This document shows positions 9,385 to 19,183 of a DNA stretch of 44,573 bases, piece by piece. Under the pieces are notes generated by a model that saw only the letters and a list, made by a program, of their open reading frames with translations, made no database searches and was not told the DNA's origin. The position numbers and the translations under genes are program-made. Origin of the DNA: CAYGBW01 sp964348185 (lineage in GTDB: Bacteria > Desulfobacterota > BSN033 > WVXP01); assembly GCA_964348185.1 (NCBI GenBank), contig CAYGBW010000100.1, positions 1 through 44,573 of the forward strand, read 5' to 3'. Positions within the stretch are counted from its first letter, which is position 1. Each line of letters begins with the position of its first letter.

Positions 9385-12300
9385 ATGAGAAAAAAGATTC
9401 TGTCCCTGCTGTACTGTCTGGTCCTGTGTTCTCTGCCCGTTCTTGCTCTGGCAAAAGACATTTCGACAGAGCCCGTGCGAGACCGGGTCAAGGAAACCCT
9501 CATCTTTATTCCTGCCCAAGAGATGAAGTCCATCCTGGAAATCGAAAAGGAGGGGATCTCTGTCCCTTATGACGAGTATCGGAGACTCTATGAAAAGGCA
9601 AAAGAGGAGTACCTGAAAAGGCAGGCCGGAGAGTTGACCCCAACCGATGGGGAAGGCCCGGTGATTGTCCTGGCGAATTACTCGGGCACGGTTGTGGGGG
9701 AGGCTCTGCAATTCGAAGCCATCTTCAAAATCGTGCAGAACAGAGAAGGCCCGTGTCTTCTTGATTTTCCCCTCAAAGGGGTCGGTTATCAGAACGCGAA
9801 GCTCAATGGGAAGCAGATCCAGATCTATGAGAAAGACGGTCACCCGCGGGTCGTTATTCCCCGAAAGGGTCCCCACGACCTTGTTGTCGAGTTCCTTGTG
9901 CCCATAAAGTTCACGGAGAAAAAAGGATCCCTTTCCTTTGTTATCCCTCCCGCCCTCTTGGGGCACATAAAGATCACCGCTGACCTTTTCTACGACATAA
10001 AACTCAAAGGGCTTCTCTTTACCTCTCGGAGACAGGTCAGGGATAGGGCAGAATTCTTCGGGTTCATCGGGTCGAAAAACGCTCTATCCCTTGAAATCAA
10101 CAACAGGCGTTCATTTGGAGAAAAGGCAGTGAAACTGTCGTCCAGGGAAACCCATTATGTGTTTGTGGAGCCAGACATCATCCATCGCCAAGGGGAGTTC
10201 AATCTTGCCGTTCGCGACGGTCAGGCAAACGGCATAGATATTAGGATAGCAAAAAACGATTATGTATACAGCCTATCGGGCCCTGGCATTTCCGGCTGGA
10301 CAAGGGAAGATCAAGGAGAAAAAGACGTCCTCCATGTAACCTTTCACGTCCCCATAGACGACGAAACGCAATTCTCCTTGAGAACATACACGTATGTTGA
10401 CGGTGGAAACACGTCATTTCGCCTGGAAGACACCCTAATAGAGAAACTCTTCGAACGACGAGGGTCTCTTTTTGTCTTCTATGCAAACAACACCCGGATC
10501 ACTGCGGAGGACACGTATTTTCTCAAAGCTCTTGAGAAACCCCTCATCCCCAGGGCGCCTTCGGGCCTGTATATCCTTCACAGGGGATACGGCCTGTTCA
10601 ACCTGCCCTATACCCTCGCGTACTCCCTCCGGGAGGTTCCCTCTCGCATCGGATGTACTCAGGTTAACCACGTATCCCTTGAACGCTCAAGAATCCATTT
10701 CCGTTCCCAAAGCGTGCTCCAGGGGTTGCTCCCGGGGACGACGCAATTCGTGTTTTCTTTTCCAGACGATTATTGGGTGAGAGATGTGACGGTTCTCGTC
10801 AATGGGAAACAGGTCAGAGCGTATCACAGGTCCGATAAAGGGAAAGACCTCCTGACCGTCGAGATTGCGCACCCTGTAAGCTCAAAAGATGAGGTTTCTT
10901 TCCTCATTGAATCAGAACGGTTTTTGGACGAAGACCTTTTGAAAAAGGGTTCCTACGAGATCGCACTCCCTGTTGTCTCTTACGCAGACACGAAGCGGAT
11001 GAGAGGGACTCTTCATCTATCCATCGATGATGTCTTTCTTCTTGAAGACATGACCCTGAAAGGCTACAAACCTTCCGAGGAGATGATCGACCGTCTGCCG
11101 AGTGAGTCAGAAGAGAAAAAAAGGCTCATCTACGATTTCCAGACCCTTTCCCCCGAAGGTGCACTGACCCTTTCCTTTCGGAAGGGTGAACAGACAAGCA
11201 ATACGGTGAGCTATATCGCCGTTGATCAAGATCTTCTCCAGGCCAGTGCGTATATCCGGTATGAGATTTCCGCCGGAAGCCGGGACAGCTTTTATTTCGC
11301 CGTGCCCCACTGGGAAGACAGCAAGATCAATATTACCGGAACGGATATCAAAGAAAAGAAGCGGATCAGCCTCGATAAACTGGAGGAAGCCGGACACTTC
11401 CCTTCTCTCCTGGACCTGAGGGAGTATGAAATCTGGAATGTGGTCCTTCAACAGGAGGTCACCGGCCCCTACCTCCTTGCCATCGATTACCAGAAAAAGA
11501 TCAGGGAGTATGGGTCCTTCTCCGATGTGCCCCTTGTCGTGCCGGCTGGTGTCACGAACGATACCGGGTACATCGTTATGGAAGCAAGCCAGGACACGGA
11601 GATACAGGCAAAAAAGGCGGGGCTGAACGAAGCGGAGACCTATGAGATCCCGAAATGGCCTTCCTACAGACCCTCCAACCGCATCATCGAGTCCCTGCGA
11701 TACTTCGCACGGCCCTTCACTTTCAAGATCGCTGTCTTCCGGAGAGACGAATCCCCTGTTCTTGCTGCCATCGCGGAAAAGGAAGAGATCTGCTATACCC
11801 TCGGCAAGAATTCAGATATCTTCTTCGAGTTTGATTACACGATCCGGAACACGAACCTTCAGTTTCTTGAAATCCCCTTTCCCGAACGTCACATTCTGTG
11901 GAGCGCTACCCTCCAGGGGAGAGCAGTCAAGCCAAGAAAGGGGAACGACAACGTCCTCCTCTTCCCCCTGACATTGAGCAGTGACAGGATCAGGCTCCGT
12001 CTGACCGGTTACGTCCCCGGAGAGGCAAAGGGGAACGTCTGGCAATCTTTTGATTTTCAGAGTCCTGGGCTCACTATCCCGGCCATGGAGTCACAGATTC
12101 GGGTCTTCTTCCCAGAGGACTACGCTCTCCTTGTGGCGACAGGAAATTTTGAAGATCTACCTGAACTCCCCGATCAAAAGCCCCTCTTGGTTTCATTTTT
12201 TCACAGGTTTCTGTCGTCCTTTTACCGAAATGTGAGATCAATCTCGGTTTTCCCCCCCCTAGCGACAAGGAGAGCAGCACGGATTGTCGGTGGAAAAGCG

Positions 12301-15300
12301 CTGAGAAAAGAGCCCGTTTTTGAAAGAATGGAAGAAGAGGATATGGCCGAAAAGGAGAGGGGACGTTACGACGAGTTCGGCGTACAGGCGCTAGACGTCC
12401 CTGAAAGATCGCAAGAAGGGGTTCCGGAAAGTGAGGTCACGCCTTCTCCAAAATACGCGAGGAAAAAAGGTATCCTTCCGATGAATATCACGATTCCGAA
12501 ACAGGGGGTTCTCTTACCAGCGGGTAAGATATGGGGAGAAAGCCGACTGAAAGTCACGTTTCTTTCCTCGGCGTGGAAGAGGCTCCTGAGTATCGTCACG
12601 GTCCTGCTATTTATTGCACTCGGGTTTTATCTGACAGGTAAAAGGATCATGTCGCCGTCCGGTTTTCTGCTGACAACGCTCGTCCTCTTTACCTTTTTGC
12701 CCCTGATCGTCCTGACACCCCTTGTCTTCATCTTTGATGGTGCCGTGCTTGGAGCCCTTCTATTCACGATAATGTCCTGTGTGAGGGGGATATCGAAGAA
12801 GGCGGGAGGCAGGGAACCTGTTGGACTTGTTTTTCTTTTCATGGTGCTCCCCTATCTCCTTCTCACTCCCCCCAATGCACTCGCAGAATCAGACGGCTCA
12901 TTTCCCGATGTAGAAGTCTATGTTCCCTACCAAGGAAGCGTCCCCTTTGAGATAGACGATTCCCATGAAGTCTTCATTCCTACGGAAGACTATTTCCTTT
13001 TAGAATTCCTGGCCGACCCGCCCTACAGGCCGGAAAAGGGATTTAAATATGAACGCGACTCCACCATCACAGGATTTGCAGTAAGAGGGACTGCAGAAGG
13101 AGACATAGTCAGGTTCACGGCTTCGCTGGACCTCTTTGTTAATCACGGGGAATGGGCGCTTATCGATCTGCCCTTTTCCAACGTTTTCATCGAAGGACTC
13201 ACACTGGACGGGAAGGAAATCCCAGTTAGGATAAAGGGAGACAGAAAAGAAAACCCCCTGCCTATCGGCCCGAGAAGAGACGTCTACGAAATCCCGGTTC
13301 TCGGCTTCGGCCACCATGCCATTGAGATCGCCTTTTATGTGGAAGTCGAGGCAACTCCCGGAAAGAAGACGATGGCCTTTGGTTTCCCGGAGTCTCTGTG
13401 CGCAGACTTCTCACTGGCTTTTAAAGACAGAGACCTTCAGCTCGAATTCGAGGAGCCTCAAGAAGGGTACTACTTAGAAGACACCGGTAGCGGTCTCATC
13501 GCGCGGGCTTCCCTCTCTCAAAAAACGTTTGTGAAAATCTCTTGGCTCCCCAAGAAATTTACAAAAAAGACCGAAAGACCTCTCCTCTATGCCGATTGTC
13601 ATGTCAACCTGTTTATCGATTACGATGAGGTCCTCCTCTCTCAGAAATCAAAGATCAGGGTCGAGAAATCTTCCCTTGCCTCGCTGCTGTTTCAGAAACA
13701 CCCTGAACTCGTGATCCTGGATGTGCTTTCCGAGAAGGTGAAAAACTGGCGCACGGGGGATCAGAACGGAGAACCGGTGTTGGAGGTCGTCTTCAAGAGT
13801 GAGATAACCGAAACCGTTGATGTGGCCGTCAAAGCCAAGATGAAAGCAACCCCCGGAAAACCGGTACCGCCGGTCTTTCTTGAACCCCTCGATGCTGAGC
13901 GGGTCCGTGGGACCCTGGACTTGTACGGACCCGATGATTGCAGGATCCTCGTCGAGAACATCAAGGGTCTCAAGTTATCGGGCACAGAGGAAGAGCACCG
14001 TGGGGAGTTTCCCGGGTTCGAGTTTCAAAAGCGGTATTCCTTTGCAGACCCCGCCTTCCAGGCTGACCTCCTGAGCCTGCCACGGGACAGGAGGGTTTAT
14101 GCAGACGTCTTCGCTCAATATATCTTTTCCGAAGACCTTTTGACGGCAGATCTCGCCGTCGGTCTTGATGTGAAAGAGGGTTTCCTGACATCCCTCCGCC
14201 TCAGGATTCCCGAGGGGTTCGGTATACGAACGGTTGACGGCGAAGGGATCTCGGACTATCACGTCCGACAGAGCAACATCCTCGTGCTGCCGTTCCCCCA
14301 CGCAGTCAGGGGGAAATACCGGTTCGATCTGGTCCTTGAAAAGGAACTCCCAGGGTTTGACAGCCCGACTATGGAAGGCATTGAGCTCCTTGACATCCAA
14401 AGGGTCGAGGGTCGGTGCCTCGTCCTGTTTCCCCGGGGTTTTGAGATCCGGGAAGGGAAAACCTCTCAAATACGACCCATCGATATCAAGACCCTATCCC
14501 CTCACCTCAGGCAGGTCGATGAAACAGGTTTCGGTGCAAAGTATGCGTATCGATTCCAAGAAGAACCCTTCGAAGCAACCTACGAAGCCTCCAGAAAGAA
14601 ACCCGCCCTTGATGTTGTGAAAGTCTATCACGCACGGGTCGAGGATGACCTCGTCAAAGTCAAGATTCTTTCCCTCTTCACGATCAAAAACGCTCCCATC
14701 GACCATTTCGACATCCTGGCCCCCGTCCAGGTCAAGGATTCAATGAAGATAGAGGGAGAGGGAATAAAGACCACTCTGAAAAAAACGGTCAAGCAGGGAG
14801 AGAATGTCCGCATCACCGTCCACACCCTTTCCGGAATAGAGGGTTCCTACCTGATGGAAATATCCTTTGATACGTATTTTGGGAAGGAGAAACTCTTTCA
14901 GATGCCGCACATTGTCTTTCCACAGGCCAGTAACAGGACGGAATTCCTCTCGGTTGAAACGGCTACGGTCTATCAGATCGAGACGAGAGCTCCTGAGGCC
15001 CTGCAGGAGGTGGACCGCGAAAGCTTACCCGCATTTCCTGCCGGAATCAATCTGAATAACGTGCTCTGGGCATACCGGGTTGCCGGTTCCCGTGACTGGA
15101 ATTACAGCCTCAAACTCAAGAGACTGGAAAGGGAAAACCTGATCAAGGCGACCGTACTTCGAGAGGATATAAAGACACTGATCGTACCTCAAGGATACGC
15201 ACTCCACGAGATTAACCTCAAGGCCAACAATAGAATCCTTCAGTTCCTCCCTCTTGACTTGCCCCGTGATGCCGAACTGTGGAGTCTGAACGTTGCCGGC

Positions 15301-17019
15301 GAACCGGTCAGGGCCTCTGTCGCCAAGACACCGGACAACGAGAAGTCGAAAAGGCTCCTCGTCCCCCTTTTCAAGAGCCGGACTGGCGATCGGAATTTTG
15401 ACATAAAGCTCGTCTACATGGTCCCCGTCCCGAAGTTCGGCCTCTGGGGGAAAATCAACCTGGGTATGGTGGCGACCGACGATATTCCCGTTGAAAAGAC
15501 CACCTGGACCCTTTTCGTTCCGAAGGGCTACTCCTATCCCAAATTCAAGAACAATATGGAAGAGGTCGATATCTCTGTGATCGAGGCGGATAAGACACTG
15601 GATCTCGCCAGAGAATACGAATTCTGGACCAACATGGCCAGAACCGTTAAGGGAACACTCAGGGAAAAAGCCGTTTCCAACCGCAGGAAGGTCATGGCTG
15701 ATTACCTGGGACAGCAGGCTCGAACCCGACAGATGCAGTCGGACCTTGACCTCCGGATGAAAGACGAAGAGCAGAGCGGCAGGCGGGCCTTGCTCGAGAA
15801 GGCACAATCCCAAAACGTCGAGGTACTGAACGAAGCGCTCAATATCATCGAATCCAACAGACCTGCATCAGTGGGGGTCGAACAACCCGAAGAGGCGGCG
15901 GAAAAACAGGTCATCTCTGGCAGAAAGAACATCAAGGGCTGGCAGTTTAAGACCAGAGACATCGGGGAGGGGGATGAAGTACAGGAATCCATCACAGGCT
16001 TTTTGCAATCAGAGGACAGAAAAAGAGAACTCCGGAAGAAGGAGTCCAGGAAAAGGAAAGGGGCGCGGGTAGGAGGAAGAAGCGAAGTCGCTCAGAAGGA
16101 AGATGAACCTGAACTGGCGCCGCAGGTTCCATTATCTCCAATTGCACCCCCTCTAGAGCAGAAAGAAAAAGCGGGTAGGATAGAAAGCCTTGAATCAGAC
16201 AAAAAAGCGCTGGAAGCACCTGAACCAGCGACTGCCCCGTCTCCCGCCAAGGATGTTGAAGAGACGCCGAAGCCGGTTCGTCCTGACATCCAGAAAGAGA
16301 TCGTTCAAGGGCCGGCTCTTCCAGCAAAAAAGAGCATTCTTCTGAAAGGCCTGCGTTCCATGGACATTGCGCTGCCTGAACAGGGCACCCGGCTTTCCTT
16401 CAAGAAACTGGGAGGCAATCCCACTCTGATCCTGACCTATCGGAAGAAGGGCATCTTCTCAAAACTGTTTTCCCTGTTCGTTCTTCTGGCTGTAACGGCC
16501 GGCACATTAAGAATCCGCCAATGGCACCTCCCCGTCGAGAGGATAACCGGATTCCTCAAAGACAGAAGCCTTTCGGACTGTCACCGGCTCTTTATGGAGT
16601 CGCGCCCGGTGAAGATCATCCCCACCCTCATGATGATCGCCGCCCTGCTCCTCGGGTTTCCCTGGTTCATCATGGGACTGGGACTCAATACCGCCCTCCT
16701 TCTCAGGTACCTTTCTATAAAACGGTATGAGAAGAAGGGATATGTCCCCCCCTACAATTACAGGATATTCCTGAAGTATTTTCTTTCTTACATCATCCTG
16801 GCATCTTCTCTCTTGCTAATCATCACCTCGTTTCACCTGGTTTTCCTGCTATCTCTGGCCCTATCGACCTTCCTCAACTGCATCTATGTCGCCGTTTATG
16901 CCATTCTATATCTTTTCACCAAGAGAAGGATTATGGAAGACGTCGAGGAAAACGAGAACCGCCCCGTCCCGCCTCCCCTCCCGACAGGGGGAGAACCGGA
17001 GGATGTGGGTCAGGATTAG
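9385..17019 (+). CDS. Giant tandem-module envelope protein (2544 aa)
   Basis: The ATG at 9385 (GGAGACC upstream, followed by a signal peptide ending VLALA|K) is preferred over an upstream in-frame start inside the previous gene. Module 1 spans about residues 23-1060: the paired motif TLIFIPAQEMKSIL / GISVPYDEYRRLYEKA, then beta-rich sequence, then membrane helices at about 1066-1084 and 1093-1132. A second signal-peptide-like segment (about 1145-1167, ending PPNALA|ES) opens module 2, which again begins with VEVYVPY and VFIPTEDYFLLEF. A coiled coil (about 2090-2160), a Glu/Lys/Pro-rich linker (about 2190-2330) and five or six C-terminal helices follow. A pre-membrane motif is duplicated: MNITIPKQGVLLP and MDIALPEQGTRLS. 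It looks like a fusion of two secreted homologues of the preceding gene. Function unknown. Confidence 0.85.
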   Translation: MRKKILSLLYCLVLCSLPVLALAKDISTEPVRDRVKETLIFIPAQEMKSILEIEKEGISVPYDEYRRLYEKAKEEYLKRQAGELTPTDGEGPVIVLANYSGTVVGEALQFEAIFKIVQNREGPCLLDFPLKGVGYQNAKLNGKQIQIYEKDGHPRVVIPRKGPHDLVVEFLVPIKFTEKKGSLSFVIPPALLGHIKITADLFYDIKLKGLLFTSRRQVRDRAEFFGFIGSKNALSLEINNRRSFGEKAVKLSSRETHYVFVEPDIIHRQGEFNLAVRDGQANGIDIRIAKNDYVYSLSGPGISGWTREDQGEKDVLHVTFHVPIDDETQFSLRTYTYVDGGNTSFRLEDTLIEKLFERRGSLFVFYANNTRITAEDTYFLKALEKPLIPRAPSGLYILHRGYGLFNLPYTLAYSLREVPSRIGCTQVNHVSLERSRIHFRSQSVLQGLLPGTTQFVFSFPDDYWVRDVTVLVNGKQVRAYHRSDKGKDLLTVEIAHPVSSKDEVSFLIESERFLDEDLLKKGSYEIALPVVSYADTKRMRGTLHLSIDDVFLLEDMTLKGYKPSEEMIDRLPSESEEKKRLIYDFQTLSPEGALTLSFRKGEQTSNTVSYIAVDQDLLQASAYIRYEISAGSRDSFYFAVPHWEDSKINITGTDIKEKKRISLDKLEEAGHFPSLLDLREYEIWNVVLQQEVTGPYLLAIDYQKKIREYGSFSDVPLVVPAGVTNDTGYIVMEASQDTEIQAKKAGLNEAETYEIPKWPSYRPSNRIIESLRYFARPFTFKIAVFRRDESPVLAAIAEKEEICYTLGKNSDIFFEFDYTIRNTNLQFLEIPFPERHILWSATLQGRAVKPRKGNDNVLLFPLTLSSDRIRLRLTGYVPGEAKGNVWQSFDFQSPGLTIPAMESQIRVFFPEDYALLVATGNFEDLPELPDQKPLLVSFFHRFLSSFYRNVRSISVFPPLATRRAARIVGGKALRKEPVFERMEEEDMAEKERGRYDEFGVQALDVPERSQEGVPESEVTPSPKYARKKGILPMNITIPKQGVLLPAGKIWGESRLKVTFLSSAWKRLLSIVTVLLFIALGFYLTGKRIMSPSGFLLTTLVLFTFLPLIVLTPLVFIFDGAVLGALLFTIMSCVRGISKKAGGREPVGLVFLFMVLPYLLLTPPNALAESDGSFPDVEVYVPYQGSVPFEIDDSHEVFIPTEDYFLLEFLADPPYRPEKGFKYERDSTITGFAVRGTAEGDIVRFTASLDLFVNHGEWALIDLPFSNVFIEGLTLDGKEIPVRIKGDRKENPLPIGPRRDVYEIPVLGFGHHAIEIAFYVEVEATPGKKTMAFGFPESLCADFSLAFKDRDLQLEFEEPQEGYYLEDTGSGLIARASLSQKTFVKISWLPKKFTKKTERPLLYADCHVNLFIDYDEVLLSQKSKIRVEKSSLASLLFQKHPELVILDVLSEKVKNWRTGDQNGEPVLEVVFKSEITETVDVAVKAKMKATPGKPVPPVFLEPLDAERVRGTLDLYGPDDCRILVENIKGLKLSGTEEEHRGEFPGFEFQKRYSFADPAFQADLLSLPRDRRVYADVFAQYIFSEDLLTADLAVGLDVKEGFLTSLRLRIPEGFGIRTVDGEGISDYHVRQSNILVLPFPHAVRGKYRFDLVLEKELPGFDSPTMEGIELLDIQRVEGRCLVLFPRGFEIREGKTSQIRPIDIKTLSPHLRQVDETGFGAKYAYRFQEEPFEATYEASRKKPALDVVKVYHARVEDDLVKVKILSLFTIKNAPIDHFDILAPVQVKDSMKIEGEGIKTTLKKTVKQGENVRITVHTLSGIEGSYLMEISFDTYFGKEKLFQMPHIVFPQASNRTEFLSVETATVYQIETRAPEALQEVDRESLPAFPAGINLNNVLWAYRVAGSRDWNYSLKLKRLERENLIKATVLREDIKTLIVPQGYALHEINLKANNRILQFLPLDLPRDAELWSLNVAGEPVRASVAKTPDNEKSKRLLVPLFKSRTGDRNFDIKLVYMVPVPKFGLWGKINLGMVATDDIPVEKTTWTLFVPKGYSYPKFKNNMEEVDISVIEADKTLDLAREYEFWTNMARTVKGTLREKAVSNRRKVMADYLGQQARTRQMQSDLDLRMKDEEQSGRRALLEKAQSQNVEVLNEALNIIESNRPASVGVEQPEEAAEKQVISGRKNIKGWQFKTRDIGEGDEVQESITGFLQSEDRKRELRKKESRKRKGARVGGRSEVAQKEDEPELAPQVPLSPIAPPLEQKEKAGRIESLESDKKALEAPEPATAPSPAKDVEETPKPVRPDIQKEIVQGPALPAKKSILLKGLRSMDIALPEQGTRLSFKKLGGNPTLILTYRKKGIFSKLFSLFVLLAVTAGTLRIRQWHLPVERITGFLKDRSLSDCHRLFMESRPVKIIPTLMMIAALLLGFPWFIMGLGLNTALLLRYLSIKRYEKKGYVPPYNYRIFLKYFLSYIILASSLLLIITSFHLVFLLSLALSTFLNCIYVAVYAILYLFTKRRIMEDVEENENRPVPPPLPTGGEPEDVGQD

Positions 17020-17048
17020 AGCTGACGACATGGGCGCCTCTTCTTGGC

Positions 17049-17936
17049 TCATCTTGTTTGGAAATACCCGATCATCTCAACGGACTTGACACACCGAAAT
17101 CCGATGTACGCGTGTCCCGTCGCTTGCCGAGAAGAAGACATAATCTCCCGGGATGTTGCGGTCAGTCCCTCCGCCGTGCTTGAGGAGCTTCCTCCCCGCC
17201 CGACGCGCGGCGCAGCCGCTGACAGGTTCTCCCGACCGTCTCTCGGGTCGTAAGGATACGGCTGGTACACTGAGGTTGTCCACTCCCACACTTGCCCCGC
17301 CATGTCACGAACTCCATAGGGGCTGTCCCCCTTGGGGTATTGTCCCACGGGAACCGTCTCACCACGGAATCCGCCAAAGAATGCGAGATCCGGCCGCGGC
17401 TGTCCGCTGCCCCAGGGATAGAGGCGTCCATCCGTCCCGCGTGCGGCTTTTTCCCATTCCGCTTCACTGGGAAGACGCTTCTTCTGCCATGTGCAATACG
17501 CCATCGCCCCGTACCAACTGACTTCGCCTGCGGGGTAATGCTCAAAACCCTTCTCAGGGAGCCAGACGCCGTCCCGTTGATGAAGACGGTTGTCGGGATC
17601 ATAGACATCCAGGTACATTTCCCCGTGGGGGCCTACCGTCCCTTTGGCCTGCACGAACGTGGCGAAGTCTGCGACCGTGACAAGGTCCCGATCGATGTAG
17701 AAGGTCGGCAGGAACACCCGATGCGCGGGCTTCTCATGCGCGGGACCGTCGTCGCGCCCCATGATGAAAGGCCCGCCCGGAATTGCCACCATCCCGGCAA
17801 GGGGATCGCCCTCTTGCGCAAATGCAGCCGGTGGAATCGGCGCAGAACTCCACAACCAGCCCCCCAGGAGCACCATCGCCCCAATCCCTGCCCCTGCCAC
17901 AAGGTCCCGTAGTTGCCTACCCGAAGCCCTGCTCAT
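17049..17936 (-). CDS. SUMF1/formylglycine-generating-fold protein, secreted, probably not an FGE
   Basis: Protein of 295 aa. A signal peptide (ending AAFA|QE) precedes a complete sulfatase-modifying-factor fold: GMVAIPGGPFIMGRDDGPAHE, YIDRDLVTVADFATFV, PAGEVSWYGAMAYCTW, RLPSEAEWEKAARG, YPWG, GVRDMAGQVWEWT, VGRGGSSS and GFRCVKS. True aerobic FGEs have a copper-binding Cys pair shortly after the GGS motif; here that segment reads SSSSTAEGLTATSRE with no Cys. Sulfatase activation is therefore unlikely, and it may instead be a ligand- or glycan-binding or other SUMF1-type protein. AAGGAGG lies 7 nt before the ATG. It is convergent with the giant-protein operon, 29 bp apart. Confidence 0.85.
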   Translation of the reverse strand: MSRASGRQLRDLVAGAGIGAMVLLGGWLWSSAPIPPAAFAQEGDPLAGMVAIPGGPFIMGRDDGPAHEKPAHRVFLPTFYIDRDLVTVADFATFVQAKGTVGPHGEMYLDVYDPDNRLHQRDGVWLPEKGFEHYPAGEVSWYGAMAYCTWQKKRLPSEAEWEKAARGTDGRLYPWGSGQPRPDLAFFGGFRGETVPVGQYPKGDSPYGVRDMAGQVWEWTTSVYQPYPYDPRDGRENLSAAAPRVGRGGSSSSTAEGLTATSREIMSSSRQATGHAYIGFRCVKSVEMIGYFQTR

Positions 17937-18240
17937 GCGTTGCCTCCTTAAGCGCGAAACAACGGCCTCTCCTCCTGATCGTTGTTCATAAACGGTTCTT
18001 TTGATGCGATAGGGTCACTGAAGTGAGACTAAAGACTTACTTTCTAATAAGTTGAGCATAGCGGGGAATGGGCTTGTATGTCAAGACCGGTCACAACATC
18101 TTGGGGTCAGGGTAGACCCTGTCGAATAGGGACCTAAGCGAGGGGTTTGACTTTCTAAATTTCTTCAATCCTCACTAATGTATCGTACCATCGTGGCTGT
18201 TATTCTACAGGGTAGACCCCTCCTGCCGACCCCTTTACCG
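17937..18240. other. Intergenic region, nothing recognised
   Basis: About 300 bp between two minus-strand genes. No ORF, strong hairpin or T-tract terminator was identified. Confidence 0.35.
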
Positions 18241-18783
18241 CTAGATCGGGACTCCCGGAATCATTCGGCCCCGTACCCGTTTCTGATACTCCTGGTACGG
18301 TTGGCCCAATTCCCGTTCCAGGCTCTCTTCCTCAATCATGATATGGAGCAGGAGGCCAACCCACCATAATGGAACGAGAGCGACGCCAAGGATAGAGCGG
18401 AACATGATGGCCCAACCGAGACACCACAGAACCTCGCCAAGGTAAATGGGATTCCTGACGACCCCGTAGAAGCCGGTGGTGCTGAGTTCCACCTTGACAT
18501 CCGGTGCCGTGAACGGTTTTATGGTGAAGGCGGGAAGACAGAAGATCAATCCACTGGTAAAGATGATACCGCCGACAACCCCGTGCCATCCACTCATCTC
18601 AAAACGCATTTGGGGACAAAAAGGCAGAACAAGGACAACCCGCCCCAGATCGAAGACGACCACGATGAAAAAACCGAATAACGGATATCTTCCCACCTTC
18701 TTACTACCGACCGCCGCGCCGGATCCGACCAGCCCGAACATACTGACCAAAGCCCAGAAAAAGGGATCGCGAAAAATCGCCAT
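18241..18783 (-). CDS. Isoprenylcysteine carboxylmethyltransferase-family membrane protein
   Basis: Protein of 180 aa with about five membrane segments. The C-terminal half has the family signature FYGVVRNPIYLGEVLWCLGW followed by a hydrophobic stretch and IEEESLERELGQPYQEYQKRV, which form the SAM-binding methyltransferase core. The substrate in bacteria is generally unknown. The ATG is preceded by GGAGG at 7 nt. It is distinct from the larger ICMT-like protein at the left end, which has an added soluble domain. Confidence 0.88.
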   Translation of the reverse strand: MAIFRDPFFWALVSMFGLVGSGAAVGSKKVGRYPLFGFFIVVVFDLGRVVLVLPFCPQMRFEMSGWHGVVGGIIFTSGLIFCLPAFTIKPFTAPDVKVELSTTGFYGVVRNPIYLGEVLWCLGWAIMFRSILGVALVPLWWVGLLLHIMIEEESLERELGQPYQEYQKRVRGRMIPGVPI

Positions 18784-19183
18784 GGCAAACCTCCAGTAAC
18801 GGTAACACCCGGCCCGTCATACGAGACTGTCGAAAGCGTTTGAGTTTGTTAAGGTTGTCCCTTTGACTTGTTGAATTAGACTCTGTATGGCTAAAGACCG
18901 GGATTTTTGTTACGACTGAGAGTCATTGGTTTTGGACCCCAGAGTATCGAAGTGAAAAGTATGGTCCTATTTCTTCAAACCTCTGCTGTCCGAAATTCCT
19001 CGTTCGACCTGCCCGTCGTACAAGACTTCCCCCTTCGCAAGAGCGCCGAAGCTTCGGCGGAGGAGCTTGGCAGGCGGGTATTCGACATTCAAAATGCAAA
19101 ACGGGCTAAGGCGGTTCGGTTCAAAGGCGAAGGTCTTAAACCTGGCAAATGGAAAAACAAATCGCAGTAGCGGCCCTCACTGC
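18784..19183. other. Intergenic region with perfect palindrome
   Basis: About 400 bp with no supportable gene. It contains a perfect 16-bp palindrome, CGCCGAAGCTTCGGCG, at 19044-19059. The sequence around it resembles decayed coding DNA, but no family could be recognised. Confidence 0.35.

Noticed and set aside
17049..17936. Formylglycine-generating sulfatase activator
   Set aside because: No copper-binding Cys pair after the GGS motif and no sulfatase gene in the window.
18907..19170. Plus-strand ORF of 87 codons
   Set aside because: Composition is not protein-like, a palindrome lies inside, and the neighbour on the minus strand is the true gene.
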